A stretch of 64,000 nucleotides of DNA from NCBI RefSeq assembly GCF_008180615.1, contig NZ_VTEH01000001.1, positions 404,201-468,200 of the forward strand, written 5' to 3'. The notes under the pieces are model-generated. The model was not told the origin of the DNA and did no database searches. It was given only the letters and a program-made list of their open reading frames with translations. Positions 27,458 to 36,649 of this stretch are shown one piece after another. Numbering within the stretch: the first letter of the stretch is position 1; the number at the start of each line of letters is the position of its first letter. The translations under genes were made by a program, and so were the position numbers. The DNA is from Rossellomorea vietnamensis. Lineage in GTDB: Bacteria; Bacillota; Bacilli; Bacillales; Bacillaceae_B.

Positions 27458-28996
27458 TTAAACCGGATATACCGGATGCTTCCTTGAGCTGAATTCCACT
27501 TCTTTTGTTTCATAAATTTTATAGCGCTCGATAAGGACACTGCGTAATTCATTAGGTCCTGTAATTTCATCAACAATCATTTCTGACGCGAGTTTGTAAA
27601 TATCAATATGCTCTTTATACTCTTTCTGTTTTTCTTGAACATAAGCAAAACGTTCTTTCGGATCTTCGATTGCCTGAATCTTATTTGAATACACTGCATT
27701 CACAGCAGCTTCCGGGCCCATTACAGCTATTTGTGCGGTCGGAAGGGCGATACAGACATCCGGCTCAAATGCCGGTCCAGCCATTGCATAAAGACCTGCA
27801 CCATATGCTTTTCTGACAATTACGGAAATTTTCGGAACCGTAGCGGAACTCATTGCAGCAATCAGCTTCGCTCCGTGCCTGATGATCCCTGCTCTTTCTA
27901 CTTTCGTGCCGATCATGAAGCCCGGTACATCCGCCAGGAAAAGAAGCGGGATCGAAAAGGCATCACACAATGTAATGAATTTTGCTGCTTTATCAGCTGA
28001 ATCCACAAAAAGCACTCCGCCTTTCACTTTCGGCTGGTTGGCAATGATTCCAACCGGTTTCCCATCGATACGGGCAAAACCGGTCACAAGCTCCTGTGCA
28101 AATAACTTCTTCATCTCAAAAAAGCTTCCTTCATCAATCAGAGCATCAATACATTCGTACATATCAAATGGTGCATTTTGATGTTCCGGAATGATCTGCT
28201 CCAGCGTCCTGCCTTCTTTTGGTTTTACCCCTTCGCCTGCAGCAGGCTTATGAAGATAGTTTGACGGGAAGTAAGTCAAATAGTCTTTAGCAGCTTCGAT
28301 TGCCTCTTCCTCTGAATAGGCGAGCATGTCACCCACTCCGCTGATGGAACAGTGCATTCTGGCACCGCCCATTTCTTCAAGTGTCACTTTTTCACCAATG
28401 ACCTTTTCCGCCATCCGTGGCGATCCAAGATACATAGAGGCATTGCCGTCCACCATAATGACGATATCACAGAAAGCCGGTATGTATGCTCCGCCTGCAG
28501 CGGATGGTCCAAATAATAGACAGATTTGCGGCACCATACCTGACATTTTTACTTGATTGTGAAAAATTTTCCCCGCTCCTCTTCGGTTAGGAAACATTTC
28601 AAGCTGATCCGTAATCCTGGCCCCAGCCGAGTCGACCAAGTATAGAATCGGAACTTTCAAGTTCAGGGCAGTCTCCTGGATACGGATGATTTTCTCTACA
28701 GTCCTCGCTCCCCATGAACCGGCTTTCACTGTAGAATCATTCGCCATCACGCAAACAGTTCTCCCGCCGATTTTACCAGTTGCTGTCACTACACCATCAG
28801 CAGGAAGCCCTTCTTCCTGGCAATTGGCAAACATGCCGTCTTCCTGATACTCCCCATGATCGAACAGCAGATTCAATCGGTCTCTTACAAATAGTTTATT
28901 TTGCTCCTTAAGCTTTTCATGATATTTCGGCTGTCCGCCGCTGGATATTTTCTCCCTTTTCTCTTCCAGTACATGTTCGTATGTTTTCTGAGACAT
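27458..28996 (-). CDS. Acyl-CoA carboxylase, carboxyltransferase subunit
   Basis: 512 aa. Biotin-dependent carboxyltransferase of the propionyl/methylcrotonyl-CoA carboxylase family (B. subtilis YngE type). Two crotonase-fold halves: N-half with DSAGARITDQ and GPSAAGGAYIPAFCD, C-half with DVPGFMIGTKVERAGIIRHGAKLI and RKAYGAGLYAMAGPAFEPD. Substrate cannot be decided from sequence alone. It belongs with the biotin carrier and biotin carboxylase upstream, from which it is separated by about 445 bp containing a repeat element. Confidence 0.92.
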   Translation of the reverse strand: MSQKTYEHVLEEKREKISSGGQPKYHEKLKEQNKLFVRDRLNLLFDHGEYQEDGMFANCQEEGLPADGVVTATGKIGGRTVCVMANDSTVKAGSWGARTVEKIIRIQETALNLKVPILYLVDSAGARITDQLEMFPNRRGAGKIFHNQVKMSGMVPQICLLFGPSAAGGAYIPAFCDIVIMVDGNASMYLGSPRMAEKVIGEKVTLEEMGGARMHCSISGVGDMLAYSEEEAIEAAKDYLTYFPSNYLHKPAAGEGVKPKEGRTLEQIIPEHQNAPFDMYECIDALIDEGSFFEMKKLFAQELVTGFARIDGKPVGIIANQPKVKGGVLFVDSADKAAKFITLCDAFSIPLLFLADVPGFMIGTKVERAGIIRHGAKLIAAMSSATVPKISVIVRKAYGAGLYAMAGPAFEPDVCIALPTAQIAVMGPEAAVNAVYSNKIQAIEDPKERFAYVQEKQKEYKEHIDIYKLASEMIVDEITGPNELRSVLIERYKIYETKEVEFSSRKHPVYPV

Positions 28997-29441
28997 AGAA
29001 AATCCCCCTTTATTTCATTTGCGCTGCTTTTTCAGTAATTATTGTTTTAAAGAACAGGCTGTTTTCGCATACATTGTGGCTTTTTAGAAAATCCACAGAG
29101 CAGGATTTTCCCCTGGATACTAAAGGTTTTCTCTCTAATCGGGGAGAGCAGCTCTTTTCTTTTCATGAATACCAGGTTATTCATGTTAATTATTGGTTAT
29201 TTTTTCGGAATTAGTTTCAAGTAGCAGCAAAAGGCTGTATACCTAACCCCCTGTTTACAAGGGCTGCGGCTGCTTTATATTGAACGGAACTTTCTTCCAG
29301 CGCAAGGGCTGAGCCGGGAGGGCGTTGAACCCATACCCGGCAGCCTCTTAGCGACGTAAGAATAGTAGAGCTCAGCTGCATATTGATACAAATTTTTCCT
29401 GGAAAACAGCCTTCATATCCTCATCACCCTTACACCCAACC
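28997..29441. other. Gap inside the carboxylase cluster, repeat-filled
   Basis: No gene. It contains repeat copy B (29056-29236) and then a GC-richer stretch (about 29240-29380), which I cannot assign, ending with GGAAAACAGCCTT at about 29401-29413, the inverted form of the repeat's terminal sequence. A second or nested element is likely. Confidence 0.6.
29056..29236 (+). repeat. Dispersed ~170-bp element, copy B
   Basis: AGGCTGTTTTCGCATACATTG, then CTGGATACTAAAGG, then CTCTCTAATCGGGGAGAGC followed by AGCTCTTTTCTTTTC, then TTTTTTCGGAATTAG and AGCAGCAAA. A full-length member inside the carboxylase cluster. Confidence 0.85.
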
Positions 29442-29654
29442 TTATTCGAATGTAATCAGAACATCTCCCTCGTTGACAAAGTCCCCGACATTTACTTTTA
29501 TTTCAGCAACCTTGCCCGCTGCTTCGGCTTCTACCGGAATTTCCATTTTCATGGATTCAAGCATAAGGACGGCCTCCCCGCTGCTGACTTCCGCACCGCT
29601 TTCAACCAACACATTTAATACTGTTCCTGCCATTGATGCTGTAATTTCTTTCAT
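29442..29654 (-). CDS. Biotin carboxyl carrier protein
   Basis: 70 aa, a stand-alone biotinyl/lipoyl domain with the ESMKMEI motif; K36 would carry biotin. It shuttles carboxyl groups from the biotin carboxylase to the carboxyltransferase of the adjacent acyl-CoA carboxylase (compare YngHB). It begins 26 nt after the biotin carboxylase with GAGGAGG upstream. Confidence 0.92.
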   Translation of the reverse strand: MKEITASMAGTVLNVLVESGAEVSSGEAVLMLESMKMEIPVEAEAAGKVAEIKVNVGDFVNEGDVLITFE

Positions 29655-29680
29655 ATTCTGTTCCTCCTCAGAAATCGATG

Positions 29681-31027
29681 TTAGTTATTTACAGGTTTCC
29701 TAGAGCTCAGCCACGCCGTATTATACGACCCGTCTTGGAAACTCTCCTCTTTAAGTACATCCCTGAATAAAGGAATGTTTGTCTTGACACCCTGAATATC
29801 TGTGTCTTCAAAAAACTTTATTGCTTCCTCAATGCAGTCTTCACGTGTGCTTCCACTAATGATGACTTTCGAAATCATTGGATCGTAAAAAGGTGTTACG
29901 TTATTTCCCTGCTCATATCCGCTGTCTATCCTGACATTTTCAGCAGTTCCCCATTTGATGGACGAAATATTGCCGGGTGAAGGGAAAAAGGTTTTGGGAT
30001 CTTCTGCATACACACGAAACTCCAGCGCATGCCCCTCGTTTCTTACACCTTCCTGACTTGAAATAGGAAGTTCCTCTCCCCTGCTGACAAGAATCTGCCA
30101 TTTAACCAAATCCAGATTTGTGATACTTTCCGTAACCGGGTGCTCAACCTGCAGCCTCGTGTTCATTTCAAGAAAATAGAAATTCTCTTCATTATCCACA
30201 ATGAATTCGACTGTTCCGGCGTTCACATAATTTACTGCCTTTCCTGCCCTTATAGCAGCATCGAACATTTTCTCCTTAGCCCCAATTGATAATTGTGGAG
30301 AAGGTGCTTCTTCGATGACTTTTTGGTTCCGCCTTTGAACTGAACAATTTCTTTCGAATAAATGAATGATGTTACCTTTTTCATCTCCGAATATTTGGAC
30401 TTCTATGTGTCTTGCATTGTCTATACATTTTTCCAGAAAAACTTCATCATGGCCGAAATATGCCTTGGCCCTGTTTTTTGTAGAATCAAAGCTTTGAACG
30501 AGCGCTTGCTCATCACTGCACCGGATCATGCCGATGCCGCCCCCGCCGCTGCTGGCTTTCAACATGACAGGATAGCCGATAGATTCCGCCACAGTCTTAG
30601 CCTCTTCGATGGAAGCTACTCCACCTTCGCTTCCGGGAACAACAGGTACATTCGCCGCAATCATTGTTTTTCTTGCAGCAACCTTGTCTCCCATCATTTC
30701 CATCACTTCCGCTGACGGTCCGATAAATGTTATGCCCCTGTCCCTAGTCTTTCTCGCAAAATCACTGTTTTCAGATAATAACCCATACCCGGGATGAATC
30801 CCATCTGCTTCTTCCCTTTCAGCAATTTCAAGAATGGCATCGCTTTTCAAGTATGATTTATTTACAGGCGGTTCTCCTATACGGAATGCACTGTCTGCTT
30901 CAGCCACATAAGGCATATCTTTATCAGCATCTGAATAGATTGCTATAGTTTCGATCCCCATATTTTTGCACGTCCGAATGATTCTTGAAGCAATTTCTCC
31001 CCTGTTTGCCACTAAAATCTTCTGCAC
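29681..31027 (-). CDS. Biotin carboxylase subunit of acyl-CoA carboxylase
   Basis: 448 aa, AccC/YngHA type. ATP-grasp enzyme carboxylating biotin with bicarbonate. Domains: N-terminal KILVANRGEIASRIIRTC, ATP-grasp with KASSGGGGIGMI, ERNCSVQRRNQKVIEEAPSP, EMNTRLQVEHPVTE, and C-terminal domain. GTG start at 31027 with GGGG 7 nt upstream. First gene of a carrier/carboxyltransferase cluster. The fatty-acid AccC is expected elsewhere with accB, so this is probably a catabolic copy. A cre-like site lies upstream. Confidence 0.9.
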   Translation of the reverse strand: MQKILVANRGEIASRIIRTCKNMGIETIAIYSDADKDMPYVAEADSAFRIGEPPVNKSYLKSDAILEIAEREEADGIHPGYGLLSENSDFARKTRDRGITFIGPSAEVMEMMGDKVAARKTMIAANVPVVPGSEGGVASIEEAKTVAESIGYPVMLKASSGGGGIGMIRCSDEQALVQSFDSTKNRAKAYFGHDEVFLEKCIDNARHIEVQIFGDEKGNIIHLFERNCSVQRRNQKVIEEAPSPQLSIGAKEKMFDAAIRAGKAVNYVNAGTVEFIVDNEENFYFLEMNTRLQVEHPVTESITNLDLVKWQILVSRGEELPISSQEGVRNEGHALEFRVYAEDPKTFFPSPGNISSIKWGTAENVRIDSGYEQGNNVTPFYDPMISKVIISGSTREDCIEEAIKFFEDTDIQGVKTNIPLFRDVLKEESFQDGSYNTAWLSSRKPVNN

Positions 31028-31104
31028 AACATATCCCCTTTCTTGTCCATGAATGAGTATTCTAGTATTAGTTTTCTACAAAAAACCAAAAATTCCTTCT
31101 TAAT

Positions 31105-31119
31105 CTGCAAACGCTTTCT
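31105..31119. promoter_or_regulatory. cre-like site (CcpA) between carboxylase and ylbP
   Basis: CTGCAAACGCTTTCT, reverse AGAAAGCGTTTGCAG. It matches the catabolite-responsive element TGWAANCGNTNWCA at 12 of 14 positions in either direction. It would allow glucose repression of the carboxylase genes. By sequence only. Confidence 0.45.
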
Positions 31120-31281
31120 TTATTAAGTGCAGAATTTTTTGTATTTTTGTTATATAATGATAATATCATAATCTTCTCATATAGTATCAAATGAAAAGAG
31201 ATATTATCCTCTTTCCGTTTGATCATATTCGTTCAGCAAAGAAGCTAAACACCTAATTCAATTGCTCAGGAGGTACCGTAT

Positions 31282-31758
31282 ATGACAGTAAAAGTTGAGA
31301 AACTAAAAGTAAATTACAAAACTCTGGAAGAATTCAAGAAATTTAAAGAGTATGGTGTTCAGGAGCTATCTATGATGGAAGACCTGGAGTCCAATATCAT
31401 CGAAAATAACAGTGAGTCTCCCTTCTACGGAATTTACTTCGGAGACACTCTTATCGCGCGCATGAGCCTCTATCAGAGAGATTCGAGCAATGACCAATAT
31501 TTTGATCCCCGGCAAAATTACCTTGAACTCTGGAAGTTGGAAGTCCTTCCGGCACATCAGGGAAAAGGATACGGGGAAGTTCTGGTGGATTTTGCCAAAA
31601 GCTTTAATGTAGCAATCAAAACAAATCCGAGAATTCAATCTCATGGTTTTTGGGAAAAAATGGGCTTCGAAAAGGTTACCTACGATATGGAAAGAGACTT
31701 GGGACAAAATCCGCTCATCTGGCTTCCGGAAGGTGTCCATGAGCAAAAACATTCTTAA
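31282..31758 (+). CDS. ylbP: YlbP, GNAT-family N-acetyltransferase
   Basis: 158 aa. One GNAT domain: LELWKLEVLPAHQGKGYGEVLVDFAK contains the acetyl-CoA-binding loop (QGKGYG), and IQSHGFWEKMGFEKV is the C-terminal beta-strand region. Substrate unknown. Start ATG 31282 with AGGAGG at good spacing. It converges with gerR; a bidirectional terminator separates them. Confidence 0.92.
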   Translation: MTVKVEKLKVNYKTLEEFKKFKEYGVQELSMMEDLESNIIENNSESPFYGIYFGDTLIARMSLYQRDSSNDQYFDPRQNYLELWKLEVLPAHQGKGYGEVLVDFAKSFNVAIKTNPRIQSHGFWEKMGFEKVTYDMERDLGQNPLIWLPEGVHEQKHS

Positions 31759-31773
31759 GAGTTGATAAAACCA

Positions 31774-31808
31774 ATACAAAAGGCTGACGTCTAGTCAGCC
31801 TTTTGTAT
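31774..31808. terminator. Bidirectional terminator between ylbP and gerR
   Basis: A 15-bp perfect stem, ATACAAAAGGCTGAC and its complement, with a 5-nt loop (GTCTA). A/T runs lie on both flanks, so it can serve both converging genes. Confidence 0.92.
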
Positions 31809-31837
31809 GTTAAAAGAAACTTGCCAAATTTCAAGGT

Positions 31838-32467
31838 TCATTTTTGAAGCCGCTGCAGGTTACCATTCTTATCCATTTGAAACTTTACTTTATCCTCATT
31901 TTCTTGCAGCAATGCCATTTTCCGGGCTTTTTCAAATATAGACAGCAGGGATTGATGATCTTCTTCAAGCAGCTCCAGCTTATCTCTATAGGCAGCATTT
32001 GCCTCATTCAACCGCTCTACTTGATGCTCAAGCTTTTCTGTGTATTCTTCAAGTTTTTTATAAGCAGACTGCAGTTCTATATCTTCGTTCAAGTTGCCTT
32101 TCAAATTCTCCAAAAAATCGATGACTCCCTCAATAGTCAGCGTGTCTGAGCGGGTTTCCTCAACTTCTTTTGATGATTGATTTTCCAATACTCTTTCAGA
32201 CTGCAGTGGTTCAGAATAACCAGCATGGACAGATTGTTTTTTATTTTCCTTCCGCTGTCTTTTTGCCAATTCAATCCCCGATTTATACTGTTTGCGCACA
32301 AATGAATTCCAGCGAAATCCACAGGCAGCAGCTGTTCTTGACAATTTCCTGCCAACTTCCTCAAACGCCTGCAGCTGCGTCCCCCCTTCTCTGATATGAC
32401 GAAGCACCACCTCGGCAAGCAATAAATCTTCATCTTGACTCCATGCATCTTGTCTATTAGAAGTCAC
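31838..32467 (-). CDS. gerR: GerR (YlbO), RsfA-family sporulation regulator
   Basis: 209 aa. N-terminal Myb/SANT-like DNA-binding domain ([55 protein letters not shown], about 7-62), a variable linker, and a C-terminal coiled coil. The family modulates sporulation sigma-factor regulons; B. subtilis GerR acts in the mother cell. Start GTG 32467, 6 nt after GGAGGG; an ATG at 32473 would touch the ribosome site. Confidence 0.92.
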   Translation of the reverse strand: MTSNRQDAWSQDEDLLLAEVVLRHIREGGTQLQAFEEVGRKLSRTAAACGFRWNSFVRKQYKSGIELAKRQRKENKKQSVHAGYSEPLQSERVLENQSSKEVEETRSDTLTIEGVIDFLENLKGNLNEDIELQSAYKKLEEYTEKLEHQVERLNEANAAYRDKLELLEEDHQSLLSIFEKARKMALLQENEDKVKFQMDKNGNLQRLQK

Positions 32468-32616
32468 TTCCATCCCTCCTGTATGAATTTATTTATTAAT
32501 CCATACTTATGTTTATAGTAGAAAAGATAGAATATATTACGTAAGTTTTAATGCTTTTTGAAGTGATTTGCTTCTTATTCTGCTGCAAAAGCCGCTGACA
32601 TGAAGATTCTTCCAAC

Positions 32617-33378
32617 TCACTTTCCGGATAAGAATTTTTCTACCGCTTGGTGGTGTTCATCTTTCTCCCATAATTTGGCGCACGAGCGGATTTCTTTATC
32701 AATTCTTTGATAGAGATTAGCCGATTCCCATTTTTCTTTAACAGCTTGCTTATAGGCAGCCAGGACATTTACATCTTTATTCAGAAAGCCTTCCATTTGT
32801 TGTATAAGCGAAGAAATATCCCGGCTTTCAAGAAGAAAGTTTATAAAACCAAGGTCATGCATCTTCTCAGCAGAGTACAGATCTGCTGTCCCTAATAGAT
32901 AGAGGGCATTTCCATATGCTATTTTCTCGAATAGCAAGGAGCCTCCACCCCAGCCTGTTGTAATTGCAAGTCTCCCTTGAATAAATCCCATCTTTGCTCC
33001 TTTTTGGGCAGCGCGGAAATCGCATGCTGCAGCGATCTCACATCCTCCTCCTGCCGCGCTCCCGTTTAGAAGGGCAGCTGTAATCTTTGGAAGTGTGGCC
33101 AGTTGATAGAGTATGTCCCCCATCTTTTTCAGCATAGAATAGGCTTGTTCTTCTGTCTTTAACCCATGAAAGGTATCCAGATCCCCACCAGAACAAAATG
33201 CCTTTCCTCCAGCAGCTGTTATTACCAGAAGTTTAACATCATCATTTGAAGCGGCTTCATCAATAGCTTTCTGCAATCCATCCATCACTTCGTAATTGAT
33301 AGCATTCCGCTTCTCTTCCCTGTTAATAGTAAAGATAAGAACACCGTCTTCAGTTCTTTCCATTATGTAATCTTCCAT
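32617..33378 (-). CDS. Enoyl-CoA hydratase/isomerase family protein
   Basis: 253 aa, crotonase fold. NREEKRNAINYEVMDGLQ, the oxyanion-hole segments KAFCSGGDLDTF and LNGSAAGGGCEIAAACDFR, and a C-terminal helical region. One catalytic glutamate of canonical hydratases is in an altered context (MGFIQGRLAITTGWGGG), so the reaction is uncertain. It may act with the neighbouring acyl-CoA carboxylase (compare yngF beside yngE), although ylbP and gerR lie between. Start ATG 33378, with GGGG 7 nt upstream. Confidence 0.88.
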   Translation of the reverse strand: MEDYIMERTEDGVLIFTINREEKRNAINYEVMDGLQKAIDEAASNDDVKLLVITAAGGKAFCSGGDLDTFHGLKTEEQAYSMLKKMGDILYQLATLPKITAALLNGSAAGGGCEIAAACDFRAAQKGAKMGFIQGRLAITTGWGGGSLLFEKIAYGNALYLLGTADLYSAEKMHDLGFINFLLESRDISSLIQQMEGFLNKDVNVLAAYKQAVKEKWESANLYQRIDKEIRSCAKLWEKDEHHQAVEKFLSGK

Positions 33379-33877
33379 CTTCAATCCCCTTTGCAGTAAG
33401 TATTAAATATGTAGTAAAAATTGTATCTCTTTCTTATTTTTATACCATAGTTTTACAGATATAGGGGGAAGTTTTTTGAAAAATGGAGGCGGAGTTTCCT
33501 TATTTTTTGGTGTCGAAAGTCTATGTGATGAGGGCAGTTCCCCCTCATCTATCTGACCCTTATATGTTTCACTAGCTTGTGTACTGCCGAATGCACCTGT
33601 TACGGGGAGAGAAATCGAGTTTGTGATCTCTCACCCAATTGAGACTGACTGGATATATCAAAAGAGAAAATTATAAGTATGATGTACCACACTGGCGAAG
33701 TGCACTGCATCAAAAATAAAATTCCCAAAAAATAATGCCCCTTAAGATTAAGTAAAAGGGTAAAAGAGTTATATTAATGTCTGTCCCCTGCTTGAAACGG
33801 GTACTATAATAAAGAAAAAAAACAACAAAAAAACGCGAAGAGCCATGGTCTCTTCACGCTTTTTGCTGAGAATAAAA
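33379..33877. other. rpmF-enoyl-CoA hydratase intergenic region
   Basis: About 500 nt with no gene seen. It contains the rpmF terminator (33829-33866) at one end and the presumed promoter of the hydratase gene at the other. No member of the repeat families recognised elsewhere. Confidence 0.6.
33829..33866 (-). terminator. rpmF terminator
   Basis: Stem GCGTGAAGAG/CTCTTCGCGT (one mismatch) on the minus strand, followed by TTTTTTT. Confidence 0.85.
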
Positions 33878-34051
33878 TTATTTACTCACAACTTCTTTTC
33901 CTTTATAAGTACCGCACTCTTTACATACACGGTGAGCTAGTTTCATTTCCCCGCAATTCGGGCATGCAACCATACCAGGTACATTTAACTTGAAATGTGT
34001 ACGGCGTTTTCTCTTTGCTGTTTTAGATGTTCTTCTAAAAGGTACTGCCAT
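33878..34051 (-). CDS. rpmF: 50S ribosomal protein L32
   Basis: 57 aa, [20 protein letters not shown] ..., a zinc-ribbon L32 with CPNC and CKEC cysteine pairs. Start ATG 34051 with GGAGG upstream. It follows ylbN by 63 nt and shares its promoter, the usual ylbN-rpmF arrangement. Confidence 0.98.
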   Translation of the reverse strand: MAVPFRRTSKTAKRKRRTHFKLNVPGMVACPNCGEMKLAHRVCKECGTYKGKEVVSK

Positions 34052-34114
34052 TTCTTCCCACCTCCTTACAGAGATATGTTATGATGAAGCCAGAACGAGC
34101 TGGTTCACGACGCT

Positions 34115-34657
34115 TTAAGAGTTCTTGTCTTGTTCAAGAAGCTTAGCAAGACCGGCAAGCCGAGGATCGACTTTCTTTTCCTCTTCTTCTTCCGCCTGAA
34201 TGGCCTGCTCTTCCGTAATGACTTCCCAATTCTTGCCGGATGGAAGGTTTTCATCGTCTTTCGCTTTTTCGCTGAAAACTTGCATAGGAATTTCCAGGAC
34301 AAGCAGTTCATTGATGACAGGCATCAAATCAATGACATCCCCCTGCATCCTGTGCACTTCTTCCTCTTCATACTGATCATAGTCTTTTGCTTTTAATAAG
34401 AATGTTTCGACCGTGTCAATATCAACCGGAAAATGGACATCTTCCAGCGTTCTTGAGCAAGGAAGAACAAGTTGGCCTTCAATATGCAGATGGAAGGTTA
34501 CTTTATCAGAACTGATGTCTGCTCTTCCTGTGACATGGATCGGAGAAACATCACGTATCTGAGGATCAAGTGCTTTCACTTCACTCGCATCGACTGTTTC
34601 ATCGAGGGGCATTCCCCTGTCACGAAACTTTTGCAATTGAATTATTGACCATTTCAT
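34115..34657 (-). CDS. ylbN: YlbN, YceD/DUF177 family protein
   Basis: 180 aa. The family is linked to 23S rRNA accumulation and is almost always next to rpmF. Motifs: HVTGRADISSDKVTFHLHIEGQLVLPCSRTLEDV, which replaces the usual C-x-R-C region, and the acidic Glu-rich segment before the C-terminal DPRLAGLAKLLEQD. Start ATG 34657, close behind TTGAGGTG. A consensus sigA promoter lies 28 nt upstream. Confidence 0.93.
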   Translation of the reverse strand: MKWSIIQLQKFRDRGMPLDETVDASEVKALDPQIRDVSPIHVTGRADISSDKVTFHLHIEGQLVLPCSRTLEDVHFPVDIDTVETFLLKAKDYDQYEEEEVHRMQGDVIDLMPVINELLVLEIPMQVFSEKAKDDENLPSGKNWEVITEEQAIQAEEEEEKKVDPRLAGLAKLLEQDKNS

Positions 34658-34684
34658 TGTAATCACCTCAAGGCAACAAAGGTA

Positions 34685-34713
34685 ATTATAGCTTTCATAA
34701 TACCTTTTGTCAA
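34685..34713 (-). promoter_or_regulatory. Consensus sigA promoter of ylbN-rpmF
   Basis: On the minus strand TTGACA (34708-34713), 17-nt spacer, TATAAT (34685-34690): a perfect match to the vegetative consensus, as expected for a ribosomal-protein operon. Confidence 0.9.
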
Positions 34714-34731
34714 TATTTTTTCTTTACACTC

Positions 34732-34759
34732 TTTACAAGTATAGTGTTGTAATTATAAC
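34732..34759 (+). promoter_or_regulatory. Candidate sigA promoter of tmcAL
   Basis: TTTACA (34732-34737), 16-nt spacer, TATAAC (34754-34759). It is divergent from the ylbN promoter and about 45 nt before the start codon. Confidence 0.5.
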
Positions 34760-34807
34760 TTGTATTTATAAGTATTTACCACCCATTTTAAAGGATGTGA
34801 AAAAGAA

Positions 34808-36025
34808 ATGAAAGCAGCGGGCGTTATTGTAGAATATAATCCATTCCATAATGGTCATTTTCACCATCTTTCTGAGACCAGAAAAATGACTGATGCCGAC
34901 CTGATCATTGCGGTCATGAGCGGAAATTTCTTGCAGCGCGGAGAACCTGCCATTGTTTCTAAATGGTCCCGTGCAAGGATGGCCCTGAAATCAGGAGCCG
35001 ATATAGTCATCGAACTTCCCTACGCATTTGCCACCCAGCATGCGGAAATTTTCGCCTCTGGCTCGGTCGCTCTATTGGAAAGTATGAAATGTTCGGCTTT
35101 TTGCTTTGGAAGTGAATCAGGTAACATTGCCGCGTTTGAAAAAACCGTAGAATATCTTCATAAACATGATAAGCACTATAACGCCTTAGTCCAGGAGTTC
35201 GTTAAGACGGGAATGAGTTATCCCTCTGCACTGTCAAAAGCTTTCCAGAGCCTGGATCCTGATGGAAGCCTGGTTGACCTCTCATTGCCCAACAATATTC
35301 TTGGGTACCACTATATCCAGGCACGTAATAAAATAGGCTCCGGTATGAAAGCTTATACTCTTGCAAGAAAAAATGCAAATTACCACGATGAACATTTTAG
35401 CGATGAGAACATTGCCAGCGCTACAAGCATCCGAAAAGAATTAAAGAAAAAGAAAGGAAAAGTGGAAGCTGTCCATTCTTTCATTACAGAACCAACCTTG
35501 GATGAATTGAAAGATTATCAGTATACATACGGCATCCTTCATGATTGGGAACTTTACTGGAGTCTTCTCAAATTTAAAATAGTATCATCTTCCAGTGAGG
35601 AACTCGCGCGCATCTATGAAATGGAAGAAGGAATCGAAAACAGATTTAAAAATGCGGCACGCTCCTGTTCAAGTTTTCTGGAATTCATGGAAACGGTTAA
35701 AACTAAGAGATACACCTGGACACGCTTGCAGCGAATGGCCCTGCATATTCTGACAAACACAACCAAGGAAGAGATGATTACACATCAATCTCCTGCATAT
35801 ATCCGGCTGCTTGGCATGACGGAGACAGGCAGGCAGTACCTTAACAACATAAAGAAGGAACTTAGCCTGCCATTGATCAGTAAACTAAGCTCTGCAGACA
35901 GAGACGAGATATCCCTGGATGTGAAGGCTGCCGAGATTTTCTCTCTTGGTGCTGTGGAACCCGGCCATCAAAGAAAACTGCTGGAACAGGAATTTAAGCA
36001 GCCTCCGATCTACCTGAAAAAATAA
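34808..36025 (+). CDS. tmcAL: TmcAL, tRNA(Met) cytidine acetate ligase (YlbM)
   Basis: 405 aa. Forms ac4C34 in elongator tRNA(Met) from acetate and ATP. N-terminal nucleotidyltransferase fold with VEYNPFHNGHFHHL (HxGH-type motif near residues 14-20), MSGNFLQRGEPAIVSKWSRA and PYAFATQHAE, then a helical tRNA-binding region. About the same length as B. subtilis YlbM. Divergent from ylbN. Confidence 0.95.
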   Translation: MKAAGVIVEYNPFHNGHFHHLSETRKMTDADLIIAVMSGNFLQRGEPAIVSKWSRARMALKSGADIVIELPYAFATQHAEIFASGSVALLESMKCSAFCFGSESGNIAAFEKTVEYLHKHDKHYNALVQEFVKTGMSYPSALSKAFQSLDPDGSLVDLSLPNNILGYHYIQARNKIGSGMKAYTLARKNANYHDEHFSDENIASATSIRKELKKKKGKVEAVHSFITEPTLDELKDYQYTYGILHDWELYWSLLKFKIVSSSSEELARIYEMEEGIENRFKNAARSCSSFLEFMETVKTKRYTWTRLQRMALHILTNTTKEEMITHQSPAYIRLLGMTETGRQYLNNIKKELSLPLISKLSSADRDEISLDVKAAEIFSLGAVEPGHQRKLLEQEFKQPPIYLKK

Positions 36026-36476
36026 AAGTTAAAGCCAGCCAATATGTTGAGAAATGAAAAAACCACCAATGAGAACTGCTGGTTTACTCTGCGGCTGGAA
36101 GCCTCTATTAGCGGGTTAGTCCTAAAAGGTCCACTGAAAGATTTACCTTAGCGATTTATTACCGTTGAAAATTTTAAAAAATTAGGGGAGAAATCCGCTA
36201 TTTAAGAAAAAGTACAAAAACACCTAATTAAAAGGAAGAATTTTTCTTTTTTTAAAATGATGCGATAATAATTTATTTTGCTGTGCTTAACCTGATAATT
36301 TCCATTTATTTTACATGTGATTATTCATGTCCTTCGCAGGGCATACATTCTGCTCAATGAAATACAGTGATAGGAAAGCCTGTTACCTCTTCATGAAGGG
36401 CGAAATTTTTTCACCATGCTTATGCTCTCTGGAACTCCCGTCATTGACAGGGGTTTACAGGACCATAAATAAATAA
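36026..36476. other. tmcAL downstream region
   Basis: About 450 nt without a gene. AT-rich; only a weak ACCA/TGGT hairpin near 36060-36090. The terminator lies at the far end. Confidence 0.5.
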
Positions 36477-36515
36477 AAAACACACTGGAATTCCATGTGG
36501 ATTCCAGTGTGTTTT
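36477..36515. terminator. Bidirectional terminator between tmcAL and ddcP
   Basis: A 15-bp stem AAAACACACTGGAAT and its complement with a 9-nt loop. A-run on the left flank and T-run in the right arm. Confidence 0.88.
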
Positions 36516-36649
36516 GTTATGTCGTTATAAGTTAATTTTATATTTTACTTGAGCATTCGGATATCCCAAGGGTATCAGGGGACTTCTCTCTGTTCTTGCC
36601 TGCAGAATTTCCCCATCAGTAAGCGGCAGAAAGGTATAAGAGCTGCCTT

